Counted from the first letter of the stretch, positions 45,468 through 57,400 are shown. The stretch is DNA of 64,000 bases from Carettochelys insculpta (GCF_033958435.1 NC_134137.1:177829501-177893500), one strand, 5' to 3'. A program made the numbers and translations. The notes: generated by a model not told the origin, from the letters alone.

Positions 45468-46757
45468 ATGGACCCCCAGCAGCAGCAGCAGCCAGAAGCC
45501 CACACGGCTGCCCCCAGGGCAGTGGCCGCCCTGCTCAGCGCCATGGAGGAGGCCGCCCAGCACCTCCTAGAAGATGATCTCTCCTAAGGAGCTGCCCCAG
45601 ACCACCATGTAGCCCTCCTGGCCACCCCTTGCTGGGCACGCTGCTGGCTATGGAGGTACCCCACCAGCACAGAGTGGTGGGAGCGGCTGGTGCATGGGGA
45701 ATGGGACGACAACTGCTGGCTCCAGAATTTCCGGATGAGCCAGCAGACGTTCCTTGAGCTCTGCCAGTGGCTCACCCCTGCCCTGCGGCACCAGGACACC
45801 CCCATGCGACGTGCCCTCACCATCGAGAAACAGGTCGGCATCGCTGTCTGGAAGCTGGCCACTCCAGACAGCCACCGATCCACAGGGCAGCAGTTCAGTG
45901 TGGGCAAGGCCACCGTCGGGGCTGTCGTCATGGAGGTAAGGGGACCCTGGGGGAGGGGGAGAGACTGGGGGGAGGGCCAGGCACACCCTGCACACCCCTC
46001 ACAGGTGCTCATGTCCTCCCCCCACAGGTGGTCCGCACGCTGAACGCTCTGCTGCTCCACAGGCTCATGCGGCTCAGGGACCTGGATGCGGCCATCGTGG
46101 GGTTTGCTGGCCTGGGGTTCCCCAGCTGCTTCAGGGCGCTGGACGGGACCCACTTCCCCATCCACACCCCAGAGCACAGCAGAGGATGCTTCCTGAACAG
46201 GGAGGGCTACCACTCGGTGGACTGCCGGGGCCGCTTCCTGGACATATATGTTGGCTGCCCTGGCAGCACCCACGACAACCGGGTTTTTAGGAACTTGGGC
46301 CTGTGCCGCTGGTTGGAGGTGGGGACCTACATCCCACAGAAGGAGATCCCTCTGGGGAACACCACTGTGCCCCTCTGCCTCATGGCAGATGCAGCCTACC
46401 CCCTCCAGCTCTGGCTCATGCGCCCCTACATGGGCCACCTCAGCACCAGCCAGGAGTGGTTCAACACCCACCTGAACCATGTGCGCCAGGTGGTCGAGAG
46501 GACTTTCAGCTGCCTCAAACAACGCTGGAGGTGCCTCCTCACCTACCTGGAAGTAGGGCTCCCCAACATCCCCCAGGTTGTGGGTGGGTGCTGCACACTC
46601 CACAACCTGGTGGAGAGCAAGGGGGAGGCCTTAGTGCAGGGCTGGGCTGTGGAGGCTGGCACGGCCTACCCCCAGCCACCTGCCGCCTCGAGCCGCCGAT
46701 GAGGGGATCCGGGTCAGGGAGGCCCTGCGGGCCCATTTCGACCAGGCTGCAGGGTAA
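45468..46757 (+). pseudogene. PIF/Harbinger transposase, nearly intact
   Basis: Likely start ATG at 45,468 (MDPQQQQQPEA). Exon 1 runs to 45,935. A 92-bp intron (GTAAGG at 45,936, CCCACAG ending 46,027) keeps phase 0, and exon 2 resumes VVRTLNALLLHRL. The DDE nuclease fold shows ALDGTHFP (Asp codon 46,142), GSTHDNRVF (Asp 46,274), MADAAYP (Asp 46,388) and VVERTFSCLK (Glu 46,496), so all conserved acidic positions are kept, followed by CCTLHNLVESKGE. Lesions: a TAA at 45,585 (codon 40); about six residues missing between YHSV and RGRF compared with the 30,112 copy's LQALVD; and a 1-nt shift near 46,690, after which the expected C-terminus (EGIRVREALRAHF) lies in another frame ending at 46,755. 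It cuts at the element ends with the Myb-like partner. Recently inactivated. Confidence 0.85.
45936..46027 (+). other. Predicted transposase intron
   Basis: GT...AG bounded, pyrimidine-rich acceptor (TCCTCCCCCCACAG). Removal joins GAG and GTG in frame to restore the family sequence. Confidence 0.75.
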
Positions 46758-46976
46758 GCGCCAGCAGGGCCAGCCTGGTGAGCCACCCACTGTGCCCCCC
46801 ACCACCCACAACACACTACACTGTCCCCAAGCCCGCACCACTGCGCACAACACAAGTTTTGTTTTAAATAAACCGAACATTCTTGAAACCAAAACCAATT
46901 AACTTTAACATGAATGGGGGAACTATGTACATTGGGGCGGGGGGAAGAGCTACTGAGGGGGGGTGAGACCAGGCAA

Positions 46977-48560
46977 CTATGTACAATAATGGGGGGGGGA
47001 ATATGTACAAAGTGGGGGCCTGAGTGGCTCAGTCCTTGGCCCTCTACCCCGCTCTATTGTCCAGTGCCCGGTGTGGGGGGGGCGCAACCCACGTCTGGGC
47101 CAGAGGCCCCATCGAGGCTGGGAGGGGCCTTGGAGGACCAGCAGGTATGGCCAGGCCGGCTTCTGAGCCCCGTGGTCCCCCTCCTCGGCAGGCTCCAGGG
47201 CAGGTGGAGGGCAGCTGGGAGGGACGGCGGCCGGAGTGGCGGGGAATGCCATCTGCTTGCCAAGATGCTCAAAGGTCCTCATGAAGGACCCCCAAGCCTC
47301 CTGGTGCCAGGCCAAAGCTCTCTCCTGCAAGTGGAGCCAGCGCTCCTCCACTTGCAGGTGGTGCTCTAAAACCTCCACCTGATGCCGGAAGGTGGTGAGG
47401 AGCTGGGGGTCAGTGGCTGGCCACGGCTGGCTCTGGAAGTGGCGGGCTCATCCCAGGGCCGGTCCCTGCTCCGCTGCCTGGCTGCCCCGATGTGACAGCC
47501 CCAGTGGGCTGTCCAGCACGATGGATGCAGCGCCCACGCTGTCGTGGCCCTCAGATGGTGCGCCTGCAGAATAGAAGGGGGAAGCGTGGAGACAGCCATT
47601 AGTCTGGGCCCTGACCCGTGGCCCACGCCCCCCCAAACCTCCGCTGCTGGTTCCCCATCCCCTGTCCCCCAGGGATGATGATGGGTGTGGTGTCTCCCCC
47701 ATGGGTGACCCCCTTTGGGAGGTTCTGCTCCCCCCATCCCCAGGGATAGGGCGTGGTGCCATCCTGGGAGGCAGGTGCTGAGTGGCTCTGAGGGACGTGC
47801 CATTGCTGTCCCGGGGCCGTGGTCTGGCTGGGCATGGTGGGCCAGGTTCAGCTGGGTGTGTGGAGGGCCCTGGTCATGTCCCTTACCCCCGCACCTTAAC
47901 CCGGGAGGTGTGCACCTGGGGTACATACCTGATGGTGTGCTCCCATGGTCAGGAGACACCCGGTGGGAGGATGCCCTGCTGGAGCTGAGGGAGGGGAGGT
48001 CAATCAGGAGCCCCCCATCGCTGGAGCCCTCCTCCTCCTCCTCCGCTTTCCCAGGGGTGGGGTCCTCTGAGGGCCCCTTGGGTGCAGGGCTGGCCTCTGG
48101 GCTGGACTCCAGCTCCGGGGCCTGCTGGAGCTCCTCAGCTGAGGTGTCAAGGGTGGTCGTGGGGGGAGGAGGTGTACTGGAGCCCAGGATGTCCCTGAGC
48201 TCCCTGTAAAAGGGGCAAGTAGCGAGGGTGGCCACAGACCGCCTGGCCATGTCCCGGGCCCAGGCATAACCCTGCTGCAGCTCCTTGACCTTACTCCTGA
48301 CATGGTCAGGAGTGCAGATAGGGTGACCCTAGGCAGCCAGGCCCTCGGCCAGCTGGGTGAATGTGTCTACATTCTGTTGCTTTCTCCCCATTACCTGGAG
48401 CACCTCCTGCTCTCTCCAAAGCCCCAGCAGGTCCCGGATCTCAGCATCTGACCAGGAGGGGCCCCGCTGCCTCTTTCCCCCTGGCTGGATGGCTGGGAGC
48501 CCTGGGTCCCCTTGGGAGGGGTGCCCTGTGGGCGCTTGGGGGGCTGGCTAGCTGCCATGG
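46977..48560 (-). pseudogene. Harbinger Myb/SANT-like DNA-binding protein
   Basis: The probable start is MAASQPPKRPQG near 48,558. After a 1-nt frameshift near 48,475 the Myb/SANT-like domain reads GPSWSDAEIRDLLGLWREQE, then HVRSKVKELQQGYAWARD and CPFYRELRDILGSS. A TAG stop lies inside it at 48,331. An acidic Ser/Pro-rich linker follows (EEEEEGSSDGG). A splice donor (CAG|GTATGT, intron from 47,928) and acceptor (CTGCAG, to 47,564) are plausible. The next exon begins GAPSEGHDSVGAASIVLDS and reaches a stop after QGPALG. The C-terminal coiled coil (MEVLEHHLQVEERWLHLQER) ends at 46,977. In the family this nuclear protein binds the termini and recruits the transposase. The frameshift and stops make it non-functional as it stands. 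Confidence 0.75.
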
Positions 48561-48993
48561 GCACTGGGTGGTGGATTGGAGCATCTGGAAGGCATGCAGG
48601 CTGTGCACGTATCTGTGCTGCTGCCTGCACGGTCTCAGCTTCCTGCCACAGGAAATCAGGGGTGTGGAGCTTTAAGGGGCTGCTGCACACAGCGACCATA
48701 GAGCTCAGGGGCTTGACAGAGCATCTCTCAACCCCTCAGCTGATGGCTGCCATGGAGGACCCCACCATTTTGATGCAGTGGGACGTGGATCGTCTATACA
48801 TGCCCTACTTCGACGTTGGACATCAAAGTAGGGCGCTATTCCCATCTTCTGATGGGTATAGTGATTTTGACATCTCACCTCCTTATGTCGATTTCAACTT
48901 CGAAATAGAGCCCGGCACGTGTAGACATGCTGGGCGCTATTTTAAAGTTGACTTGGCTATTTCAAAATAGCCGGCTAGTGTAGATGCAGCTAT

Positions 48994-49137
48994 TGAGTCA
49001 TTCCATTGTGGCAGGTACATAAGGGCAGTGGTTCAGTAGAGTCTACTGACAACTGTTGTTGTACTTGGCTTTGCAATAAACCTGCCTGAGTGCCTTTCAT
49101 CCTTATCTGGTCTGAGGTCTTTGGGAAACCTCGCGGG
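48994..49137 (+). repeat. LTR-like R-U5 fragment
   Basis: Contains GCAATAAACCTGCCTGAGTG (polyadenylation signal followed by a GT/T-rich stretch), then CCTTATCTGGTCTGAGGTC and a GC-rich end CGCGGGGTCTGCTGCGACCA. This resembles the end of a retroviral LTR. No internal retroviral coding sequence is visible on either side. Assignment is tentative. Confidence 0.35.
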
Positions 49138-51663
49138 GTCTGCTGCGACCATTGGGCCCAAGTCATTGAACACACATGCTAGCTGTCTTCTGGTTATCAT
49201 CATAGACAGAGCCAAAGACCCATGAGGCCACCACAGCAGTAAATCTGCTAAACTAAAATCAGAGTGAACCACCATCTAACAAGGAAACTCAAAGGAATTT
49301 TAGAAGATAGTAATGGCCTTTTCAGAGATTTGTCTGATGTCATTTCTCATATAATACTCTAGAAAACAAAATTACGTAAAACTCCTCATTAACTTAAAGA
49401 TGAACTCACATCCCTGAAAAACCTACTTCTCATATCTGGCCAATGCAGAAGAAAAAAACCAAACCTTGCATTACTGATGATCTTGAAAAGACACTATTCA
49501 TTTTCTTCCAAAGTTGCCCTCTGAGGTACATATATAGTAATCTCAGCTTCCCACATCTGATCTAGAAATGTTCAGAAAAGCAGGCTCTGGCCGGCCCAAA
49601 CCCATCAACATGAAACAAGAAAAATGAACGCAAATACTGATTTATTGTGCCACAACGTTTTCAGTATTTCAGCTGTTATAATTATGTCCATCAACTGAAA
49701 AGTAAGGGTGCCACACACTGGCACTTCCTTTTACTTCAGATCCCTTGGAAACATCTGCAAGACAGCTGAGACTATAATTGACTTCTGGAAGGAAATAGAA
49801 GTCAGTTGAAACCACAACAACAAAGAAACCGCATGGGGAATGCTATTAGGATAGATGACCAATGAAATAGAATAGACTACAGCAAGAAGAGATCAGCAGA
49901 TAAAGGGATGGAGAAAACTGTCAGAGCTGCTATGAGACTGGCAGAATGGTGTGGTTGCAGGTGCTAGTCTCATCTTATCAGAAGCCTGATAGAGTCTTCA
50001 AAGTCTGAAATCAGACCTTTAAAAAAGGTACTAGCATAGTTACTTAGGCTTACAAAGTTAAATAGGCTTACAAGACGATCCCAGAGTGCCTCCTGGGTTC
50101 CTTGTTTGAGAGCAATCTTTTAGACTCTTAAGAGGTGAAGCTGACTCACTCCCTTACCCACTCCTTCCTTCACAACTAAGTTAGTCCTTTCAACAACTAG
50201 TTGGCCAGCTGTATGGTATAATCAGCTACAACATCATTTCACTTAGGAAGAAAACTCCCTTGCTCCAAGAGATGAAGCTCTAGTCAAACAAATGTATTTT
50301 AATATTAGAATCACAGAAACACAATCTCCAATATATTGCTGTTATTCAAGATTGTCAACTGGATTTAGTGTAAACGGTAACACTAATAGAAATTAAAATA
50401 TTAAACATGTGCAACAAATTTGAACACAAAACCTTGAACAACAAGGCAAAAATTGAACAACAGTGGAAGGAAACATAATCTCTCCATATCTAACACGAGG
50501 GAATTTTATTTAAGATTTTAGATTATTGCTTATTTGTAAGGCAAATTGTGATGTACATTCTGAGATGCAATTGAGATTTGATCTCTGGTGTGTGTCTGCA
50601 GTTATAGAGATAGTCAATGGATTCAGGAAATGTAGGGTCGCAGATCCTGCAACTACCAAAATCAATGGAAGTTTTATCAATATTTTAGCGGGACCGGAAC
50701 TGTAACAGTTGTCTCTTTTATTCTTCCCCACTTCCTCCATTTTTATTACTGTAGTCACCACCACCATCCAACCTGTCTTCCTGACCAGGCAAGCTGACCT
50801 ATCACCACCCTATCATTGAGTCCCTCCATTGGCACCATCACCTTCACTTCATCCCATGGATAGTCTTGTCCCTATCTTCAAGGCCTTGTGTAACTCTGAT
50901 CCCTGTAATTCAAGCTCATCTCTTATGGCTGCACACCTCTGTCCTCAGGGTTGCCAGGCAGGCAGTCGAAGAGCTAACTTGGGGTGTTACAGCTGTTCCC
51001 TGTTTTCTTCCGTGGCACTTCTGCACATGGAATGACATTTCCAAGAAACTCTCCTGCCCTCTCTTCTTTCAATCCTTCCTGCACATCCACTTCTAACACA
51101 AAAATGTTAAGAAACAACATTTGCTGATTGTGGCAATCCTGTGGGTTAATTAATTGGAGGTAATCTGCACAGTATGCAACTCAAACAACGCACATTGCTA
51201 AACTTGACATTACCAAGACACTGTCAATCACCCTGGATCAATTTATTTATATATGGCCTCTCTTCCCCAGCCTCCATCTTTCTCTGATTTTTACCTTTTG
51301 AGATTCCTTTCCCTAAGAGCATGTGCTGTCCTCTTGTGTTTGTACTGGCCCTAGGTTTGGTGCTATTAGTAACCAATAAATAGTAAGATGAGTTTAGAGC
51401 TCTTGAAAAGTGTCAGTGTTGGGAAACTGAGGTCCTTGCTTCAGCCTCAGAAAAGTTACAACAATAGCCTCAACAGTTTAAGCTTCTTCACACTACAGTG
51501 CTATTGCTCCTCTGTTCAGGAAGACTCAAACAGGGCAAGTAGCTTAGTTTTTCTAGCCATTCACTCCCCAGCCTCTGTGCTGGGACTGCCCACATGGTTG
51601 TTGTGTATGCAGCCTAAAAGCCACAATCTGAAAACAGTTTCACACTGCTAAATGGACTGAAGC
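49138..51663. other. No gene recognised
   Basis: AT-rich DNA. Open frames of 60-90 codons have no recognised domain. Confidence 0.55.
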
Positions 51664-51861
51664 CTTTGGTAGGGTTACCGTATAAAAAGAAGACACGCCC
51701 GAGAAGGAGTATATTTGTATTGGTATCGACCAACTCACGTTGTATTAATGGGTTATAGTATATATAGCACAGTAATACAAAATGAGATGGTAGATACTAA
51801 TACAGATTCACTCTGTCCTAGGGGTTTCCTCTTTATTTAAAGGTTAAAAATGGTAACTCTA
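51664..51861. mobile_element. Small TIR element (TAGGGTTACCRTA family)
   Basis: Left TAGGGTTACCGTATAAAAAG, right AAAATGGTAACTCTA, roughly inverted. The interior aligns by eye with 35,130-35,245 (GGTAGATACTAATAC / GGTAGATATTGATGC; GGTTTCCTCTTTATTTAAAG / GGTCCTCTTTTTTGAAAG). Superfamily unknown. Confidence 0.5.
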
Positions 51862-54255
51862 CATTTGGTTCATCTTATGAAATCAGAGAGACTATGAAGG
51901 CCATGTCTGTATCTGAAATGAAACTAAAATGTGGTGGGGGGGGTCCAGTTTGGAGGCAGATTCAAATTTACTGTGAGGATTAGAAGACATCAATTGCTCC
52001 TGATAGGTTTGGGCCCCAAAAGGCAAAGCTCTCATAAGATAAGGTGGTCTTGTTAGACTTCAACCAGCTGGGGCCAAAAATCTCACGAGAGCAGCTCTTC
52101 TCACAAAAATTCAAGCACATTTGAACGGGAACAGGACAAGAGGCCTGTTTCAACTTTGATTCCAACCCAAATCTGTAACAGCAGATTGAGTCTCAGCTAA
52201 CAATCGAGTCAGTTGTTAGCTATCAGTCTGTCTTTCCAGTTGTTTATTGATATATTTAACAAGAACTGGACAGCAGTGGTGACATTATTATTTTCTTGGC
52301 TACCACCGCAGTCTGGAATTTCAAATAATTGGTATGTGCTCAGTTATATGTACAGTGTAAGTGGTCCGAGTGATCCTGGCATTATGCTAAAAAATTAAAA
52401 AAAAACTGACTGGAGGAAAGCACATTAATTTTTGCAGAGCATTATATATGCTTTGTTTAAATGTTACATAGCATTACATTCATGTGCAGTGTGTGCATGA
52501 TCATCTAAGTACACATACAAATGTATGCAGTCATTTACCAATTAGTAAAAGCACAACTAAAAAAAGCCTAAAAACTAGATTGAAACTCGGTCATAAGTTT
52601 GTTATGATTTAGAAGTTAACTTTAGTTAAATGATTCAGAATATGTGTATGCACACAAATCACCAAATTTCCATCTTTTAGGGCAGCATTCTTCAGCTTCC
52701 ATTAATCTAGTCCTGGCCACTCTTGAAGATCTACATGGGTCCCAGAAGGGTTTCTGAATCTCCTAATTGAAACTGTATGTCTAGGAGAATTATTACAAAA
52801 GTGATTTAAAAATCCTACTCTGTCTTCAAAACGAGGATTACAATTCAGACTGAATACAAAGGATCTAACTGAAGTGCAACATAGTCTTTAAAACACACAC
52901 ATAGTTTAAGAACAAAATCCCAGCCTGCGTGCTCCAGCACACACTCTTTTTTTTGCAGAGGAGTTAGCTCAAACTGTTCACCATTGTGTTGAAGATGAGG
53001 TATTACGTTTGATGAAATCCAAGACTACAGAACAACACACAATGGGCTCAAGATATGCTCTGGAAAATGTAGCTCTTCCATCTTTAATATTCTCTATTTC
53101 CTTTTATCCTAACCTTCACACTCCCAGGAGCTTAACAGGTCTTAGTCAAGTTGGTGGCTTTAATGCCTCCTCTTCTTCTTGATGGCAGACATGTGCCTTC
53201 CAGCTTGCAGCATTGATGAACGTAAGACTGCCAAATCTATGATACAAAATCTACTGGAAAGGGATACAGAGGCCAGACTATACATGGATTTTCAAATTAA
53301 TTCTGAAGGTGAGATAGTATATGCAGCATTTGAGTAGCGTTATCTACATTTCAGAGATTTGGTTACATGGAAGTGAGAATATAAAAAACACTTTAGCACG
53401 TAGCACAGCACTGTTGTACACATTTGGAAAGGATCAAGTCATGACTACCTAAATCATTCAATAAAACCTAGTACATAAAACATCTAATAAATTGTAATGG
53501 CAAAGACTTGTACAGAGAGGCTGAAATTCCAGCTATGCTCTGAAAAAATAAGAGTTTGGTCACAGTCACTTTCTTTTTTTGCTGACTTTACTAGCCACGG
53601 GCTGTAAGTGCCCTGTTTCACTAGAACACCACAGAAAATGTTTGGCACCAGTCTCAAAGGAGAAATTATGTTGTAGGCTGTGATTTGCTTTATGATCTGG
53701 GGGATACTTCATTAATCCCTGAAGTCTCAATTCACTTAAGACCATGACTACATAAAAACAAAATAAAAAAGGTGCACAGTATAAATGCAACTCGTAATTT
53801 TTGTAAAAAGTTTAAATCACAAGACTCCTAGGATAAGGAGGAGTAATAAAATATTTCATAGTAAATTACGGATTTATGTTGTGATCATATCTCACATGAA
53901 AATAGGACTTGCTAATTCAGTTATGTACATTATAAATAAAACAAGAAGATTTTTATAATATTAGTAAGAATGTTTGCCTCACGTTCCAAACCTTGTTGTT
54001 CACTGTCAATAGCCATCAGTTCCAGCACAAAAAAAAGAAAGGGCGGAGGAGTCTATAGCTGACATACAATAAAGCTGAACAGGAATATAAGACAAATACA
54101 TGCATCCAGATGGTAACAGGAGCAGGCAGTGAGTCAACCTCTCATTGGCCTGGACAGCATCATAAAAACATGACACCTAGATTTCCTGGTTCTTTTCTTA
54201 GACCTCAGCCAATGTCTTAGTGCATAGCTGTAGGGCAAGAACTGGTACAGTTGAA
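51862..54255. other. No gene recognised
   Basis: AT-rich unique-looking sequence. No support for exons. Confidence 0.55.
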
Positions 54256-54541
54256 GGCCAGGTCTACGTTAGACCTGAAAGTTGATCCTAGATACGCAAT
54301 TCCAGGTATGGCGATTGCATTGCTGGAATCAACGTATCTAGGACTGATTTATCTGGCTGTCCTCACAGAGGGTGGTTGATGGGAGAAACTCTCCCATTGA
54401 CCTCCTTTATTCCTCGCAATAAGGAGGAGATCTACTGTTGAGCCCTCGTAGTTAAATTTCACGTCTCCACTTGGTGCATGAAATTGAACCCTGGAAGATC
54501 GACCCTGACTGGTCGGTCTCCTGGTAAGTGTAGACATATCC
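54256..54541. mobile_element. MITE family C, copy 2
   Basis: Starts GGCCAGGTCTACGTTAGACC and ends GGTAAGTGTAGACATATCC. Shares with 60,024 the order GACCTGAAAGT, CCTAGATA-GCA-TTCCAG, GGTTGATGGGAGAAAC-CTCCC, GACTGTTGAGCCCT-like and GAAGATCGACCCTGAC, so these two copies belong together. Confidence 0.8.
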
Positions 54542-54927
54542 TAAGAGCCTAGTTCCATTGCAGCCAGTGAAAGTTTCAAAACTGGTTTAGTGGGAGGATG
54601 ATCAGCTCCAACAGTACTGAAAAGAAAGTTTTGAATTAAAATTAAATCCAATTTTTTTTAAAAAAGAGAATGTAAACTAGAAGCTAAGCATTTTAACAAG
54701 GTCAACTGAACAACTAATGAGTTTGCCATGATAATGCTATGGTCATATAAAAAGAAAACTAGAATAGACTAAAATAGAATAAATAACCACTGATAACCAT
54801 TAACCTGCATTGGGGCTGGGAATACAATACATTAGCCAAAAAGTTATTTCCAGTCCTGGGTCTGAATTGCCCAATTAGTCCTTTGCCTTCCCCCTGAGAA
54901 ATTGCTAACTCACTCTTCCACCTGTTA

Positions 54928-55165
54928 TGATGGTGAGACCAGGGGAGTTCAGTGATATATTTTATTGGGCTAGGCTCTGTTTGTGGAAGGGACAAACTTT
55001 TGAGCAACACAGAGCTCTTATTCAGGTCTGGGGAAGTCAGAGGATCTGAGAACACCAACTCCTGTGACTCTTGCCATTGCATAATTATAAAAACAGTCCT
55101 GTCAGAATTCTGCAATTTTACTACGACTTCAAATGCAACAATAGGAGTAGGGCAATGAGGAATAT
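54928..55165 (-). mobile_element. Penelope-like element fragment
   Basis: Reads GATGGTGAGACCAGGGGAG, GATATATTTTATTGGGCTAG and AACACAGAGCTCTTATTCAG, like the fragment at 43,974 (GGTCCCAGGATATT, TCTTTTATTGGAC, GAGCTTTCACAGAACTCC). Same subfamily, same orientation. Coding part not preserved. Confidence 0.6.
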
Positions 55166-55168
55166 GAA

Positions 55169-55264
55169 GATCAAGTAGGCCTGAACAGTGACCAGCATCT
55201 ATATTTTTTTGTGTGCATGTACACAAAAATATAGATGCTGGTCACTGTTAAGGTTGACTTGATC
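55169..55264. repeat. Near-perfect 96-bp hairpin
   Basis: The left arm AACAGTGACCAGCATCTATA and its exact complement TATAGATGCTGGTCACTGTT enclose a T-run, a GTGTGCATGTACAC loop and an A-run. Imperfect pairing extends outward to GATCAAGT/ACTTGATC. No terminal repeats or target duplication are evident. It may be a template-switch (snap-back) duplication, or less likely a structured RNA precursor. Confidence 0.8.
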
Positions 55265-56389
55265 TTTATACTCCACAGCTTAGACCAATTAAGCTAACAG
55301 GCATACATGCTTTTTTTAAAAAGTCAATCTAATTTAGAAAAATAAGGATAAAATAAACTCATGGCCCTAAGAAACCTTACATAAGCTGGTTTAACAAATA
55401 CATCCAGGATGTCACATGGTCAGAAAGAAATGCAGAGGTTAGTTATTAGAACCCACAAACAAGCATTGAGTTACCTTATTCAAACAAGAACATTTTAGTG
55501 CATCTAACTGCTGACACCTACCAATAAAATAAACTACTTGGGGAAACTTGGAAGGTAGTCATAACTTGGAGATGATGCTCAGAGCTGTGACTGTTACAAC
55601 CCCATTGCAGTGTGTCCATTTAACGAAATGACTGTCTTGCAAAATAACATCCTTTCAGTGATTGTATTGATTGCTGTCTCAAGGGCCAAAGCTTACTGAA
55701 GACAGCGGGATTTTTTTCCAATAACCTTAGGGCTTTTGTCTCAGAAAAGAGGGTTTGAGTTGTTTCTTGCTCTGTGTTCAGGAATCTGATTTTTCGCACA
55801 GTGCTTTTATTTTCCAATCAGTATTGTTGCTCACTGTAAAAAAATCAAATGTGCTGAGAACACTGATCAACATATTGATGGGAAAAGCATTCAACTCTCC
55901 CACTGAACCATGCTAAACATGCACTAATTGATACCTTACGTCATCATTTAAATCAGCACAGAATCTGCAGAAGGTACGGGGAGGACAGAAATCTCTGAAA
56001 GTGTTTATCCTTCTTGGTTGGCTGGTTTAGCCAGGGAATCAGATAAGAGTGAGAACTGATGTGGACATAGAATTTCACACTTGAAGTGCCAAGTCATACA
56101 CTGACCTGTATCCTGTATGATCTCATTAACTAAGCACAGTGAGACTAACCTGAATTTTAATTTTGTTTTCTGATATACTGATATAAAAAGAGAAGCTATC
56201 AATATCATATGGTCAGAGACTTGTTTTGATGGCATGGACCTCTCAATGAGAGGGAGCCACCTAGGAAAACTGGCTCTCTTGCTGTTCTCCTGCACTGAAG
56301 AGGAAAACAATGACAATATTGCACAGCACAGAGCTGGAGAAACCCTTGCATAAGACAGAGTCAGGGCTAGTGTCTGAGGGCGGGGGGGG
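55265..56389. other. No gene recognised
   Basis: The minus-strand open frame at 56,005-56,583 (192 codons) has no domain and crosses into GC-rich repeat; I do not accept it as a gene. Confidence 0.5.
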
Positions 56390-56430
56390 GGACGACAAAA
56401 ACAAGCCGTCCTGTGGCACCTTAAGTTGCC
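56390..56430 (-). repeat. PLE 3' terminal scrap
   Basis: ACAAGCCGTCCTGTGGCACC followed by TTAAGT matches the terminal word of the PLE subfamily of dimers 2 and 3. Only about 40 bp remain. Confidence 0.4.
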
Positions 56431-56539
56431 TTTGCCACCACTGCTAGTGCTAGCAGGGCATGGCAGAGTGAGACGGTCAGCAAGAAATGCTTGTGATACA
56501 CAGCCCCAGAGCTTTACCCATAAGAAAACTTTCATAACT

Positions 56540-57400
56540 GATGCAGCAAGCCCTGAGGTGGGGGGCGGGGCTATGAGGGCCACCCCTAGCAGTTTTGGTG
56601 CCCTAGCGCCTGCACCCCCTCTCTGCTGGAGCAGGAGACGAGGGGCAGGTTCCGGGCAGGGAGGCAGGAGGAGTCGGATGTGCCAGCACTCACTGGTGAT
56701 GGCAGACAGCAGAGTGATCTATCCCCACCCTGCTCTGCTCTCCCAGCTCCCAGGAGGAGGGAGAGGTGGAAAGAACCCCTGCACTCACCAGTGGCATAAC
56801 GTGACCAACTGTCCCATATTAGGCGGGATGGTCCTGTATTTGGGATCCCAAAAAGGCGTCCTGACTTATTTTTTAAAAGGGATGAATTGTCCCGTATTTA
56901 GGCCCTTGGGGGCTGGGGGTAGGAGTGCCCATAGCTGCTGCTTCCCCGAGGGGGGGAGGGGCGCCAGCTTCCCAGGGCTTGGTGCAGCTGGAAAGAGCTG
57001 CCCCTCCTTCCCTTATCTCCCTGCCCTGTATTTGGTTGCCCTACAGTGACAGGAAGTGGTGCAAAGCAGTTGGGAACCAGCTCAGGGGAGCAGGCTGGGG
57101 CTGGGTCATTCTGCTTCCCGCTGCTGCCAGAGAGTGCAGGGGTGGGCCTGGCCCCGGCTGTTGATACCAGGTCCCCCATTAATCCCTCAGGCCTCGTCAC
57201 TTGGGGGAGGGGGTTGCAGGGGAAGGGTCGGGATGAGAGCAGAGAGGGGGCGAAGCAGGTATGGGGCTTGGGGAAGGGGTGGGACAGGGATGGGACATTG
57301 GGGAAACAGTGGAACGCGGCTGAGCAGGAGGGTTGTCCCCACATTCCTCCTAAGGACGGCCCAGCTGGGCACAGCTAGTGTGGTGAGGGCCTGGCCAGAG
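56540..57400. repeat. GC-rich repeat region
   Basis: Composite of GC-rich, low-complexity sequence. It includes CAACTGTCCCATATTAGGCGG and TTGTCCCGTATTTAGGCCC as spaced related words (56,808 and 56,888), and CCCTGTATTTGGTTGCCCTA at 57,022. Overlapping open frames on both strands (up to 207 codons) look compositional. Probably one or more old repeats; family unknown. Confidence 0.4.

Larger units (their letters stand above)
45110..48990 (+). mobile_element. Two-gene Harbinger element, 3.9 kb
   Basis: Left end GCTATGTCTACACTGGGACG, right end GGCTAGTGTAGATGCAGC. The left subterminal region has the same ATCGAAATAGTTTATTTCGA-type palindromes as the 0.7-kb MITEs. It holds a transposase with one intron (plus strand, 45,468-46,757) and a Myb/SANT-like gene (minus strand, about 48,560-46,977), convergent with about 220 bp between them. 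Much more GC-rich than the flanks. It is the only copy in the window with both genes largely readable, and the evident parent type of the MITEs at 8,054, 19,332, 25,921 and 35,507. Confidence 0.88.

Noticed and set aside
45584..46603. A 339-codon minus-strand frame
   Set aside because: It is the antisense shadow of the Harbinger transposase on the plus strand.
47366..48250. A 294-codon minus-strand frame as one intact protein
   Set aside because: Only its N-terminal part matches the Myb-like protein. The rest reads through a predicted intron (47,928-47,564) into the wrong frame.
55169..55264. Calling the hairpin a microRNA gene
   Set aside because: The loop and T/A runs are plausible, but nothing in the sequence shows processing or conservation; kept as a structural observation only.
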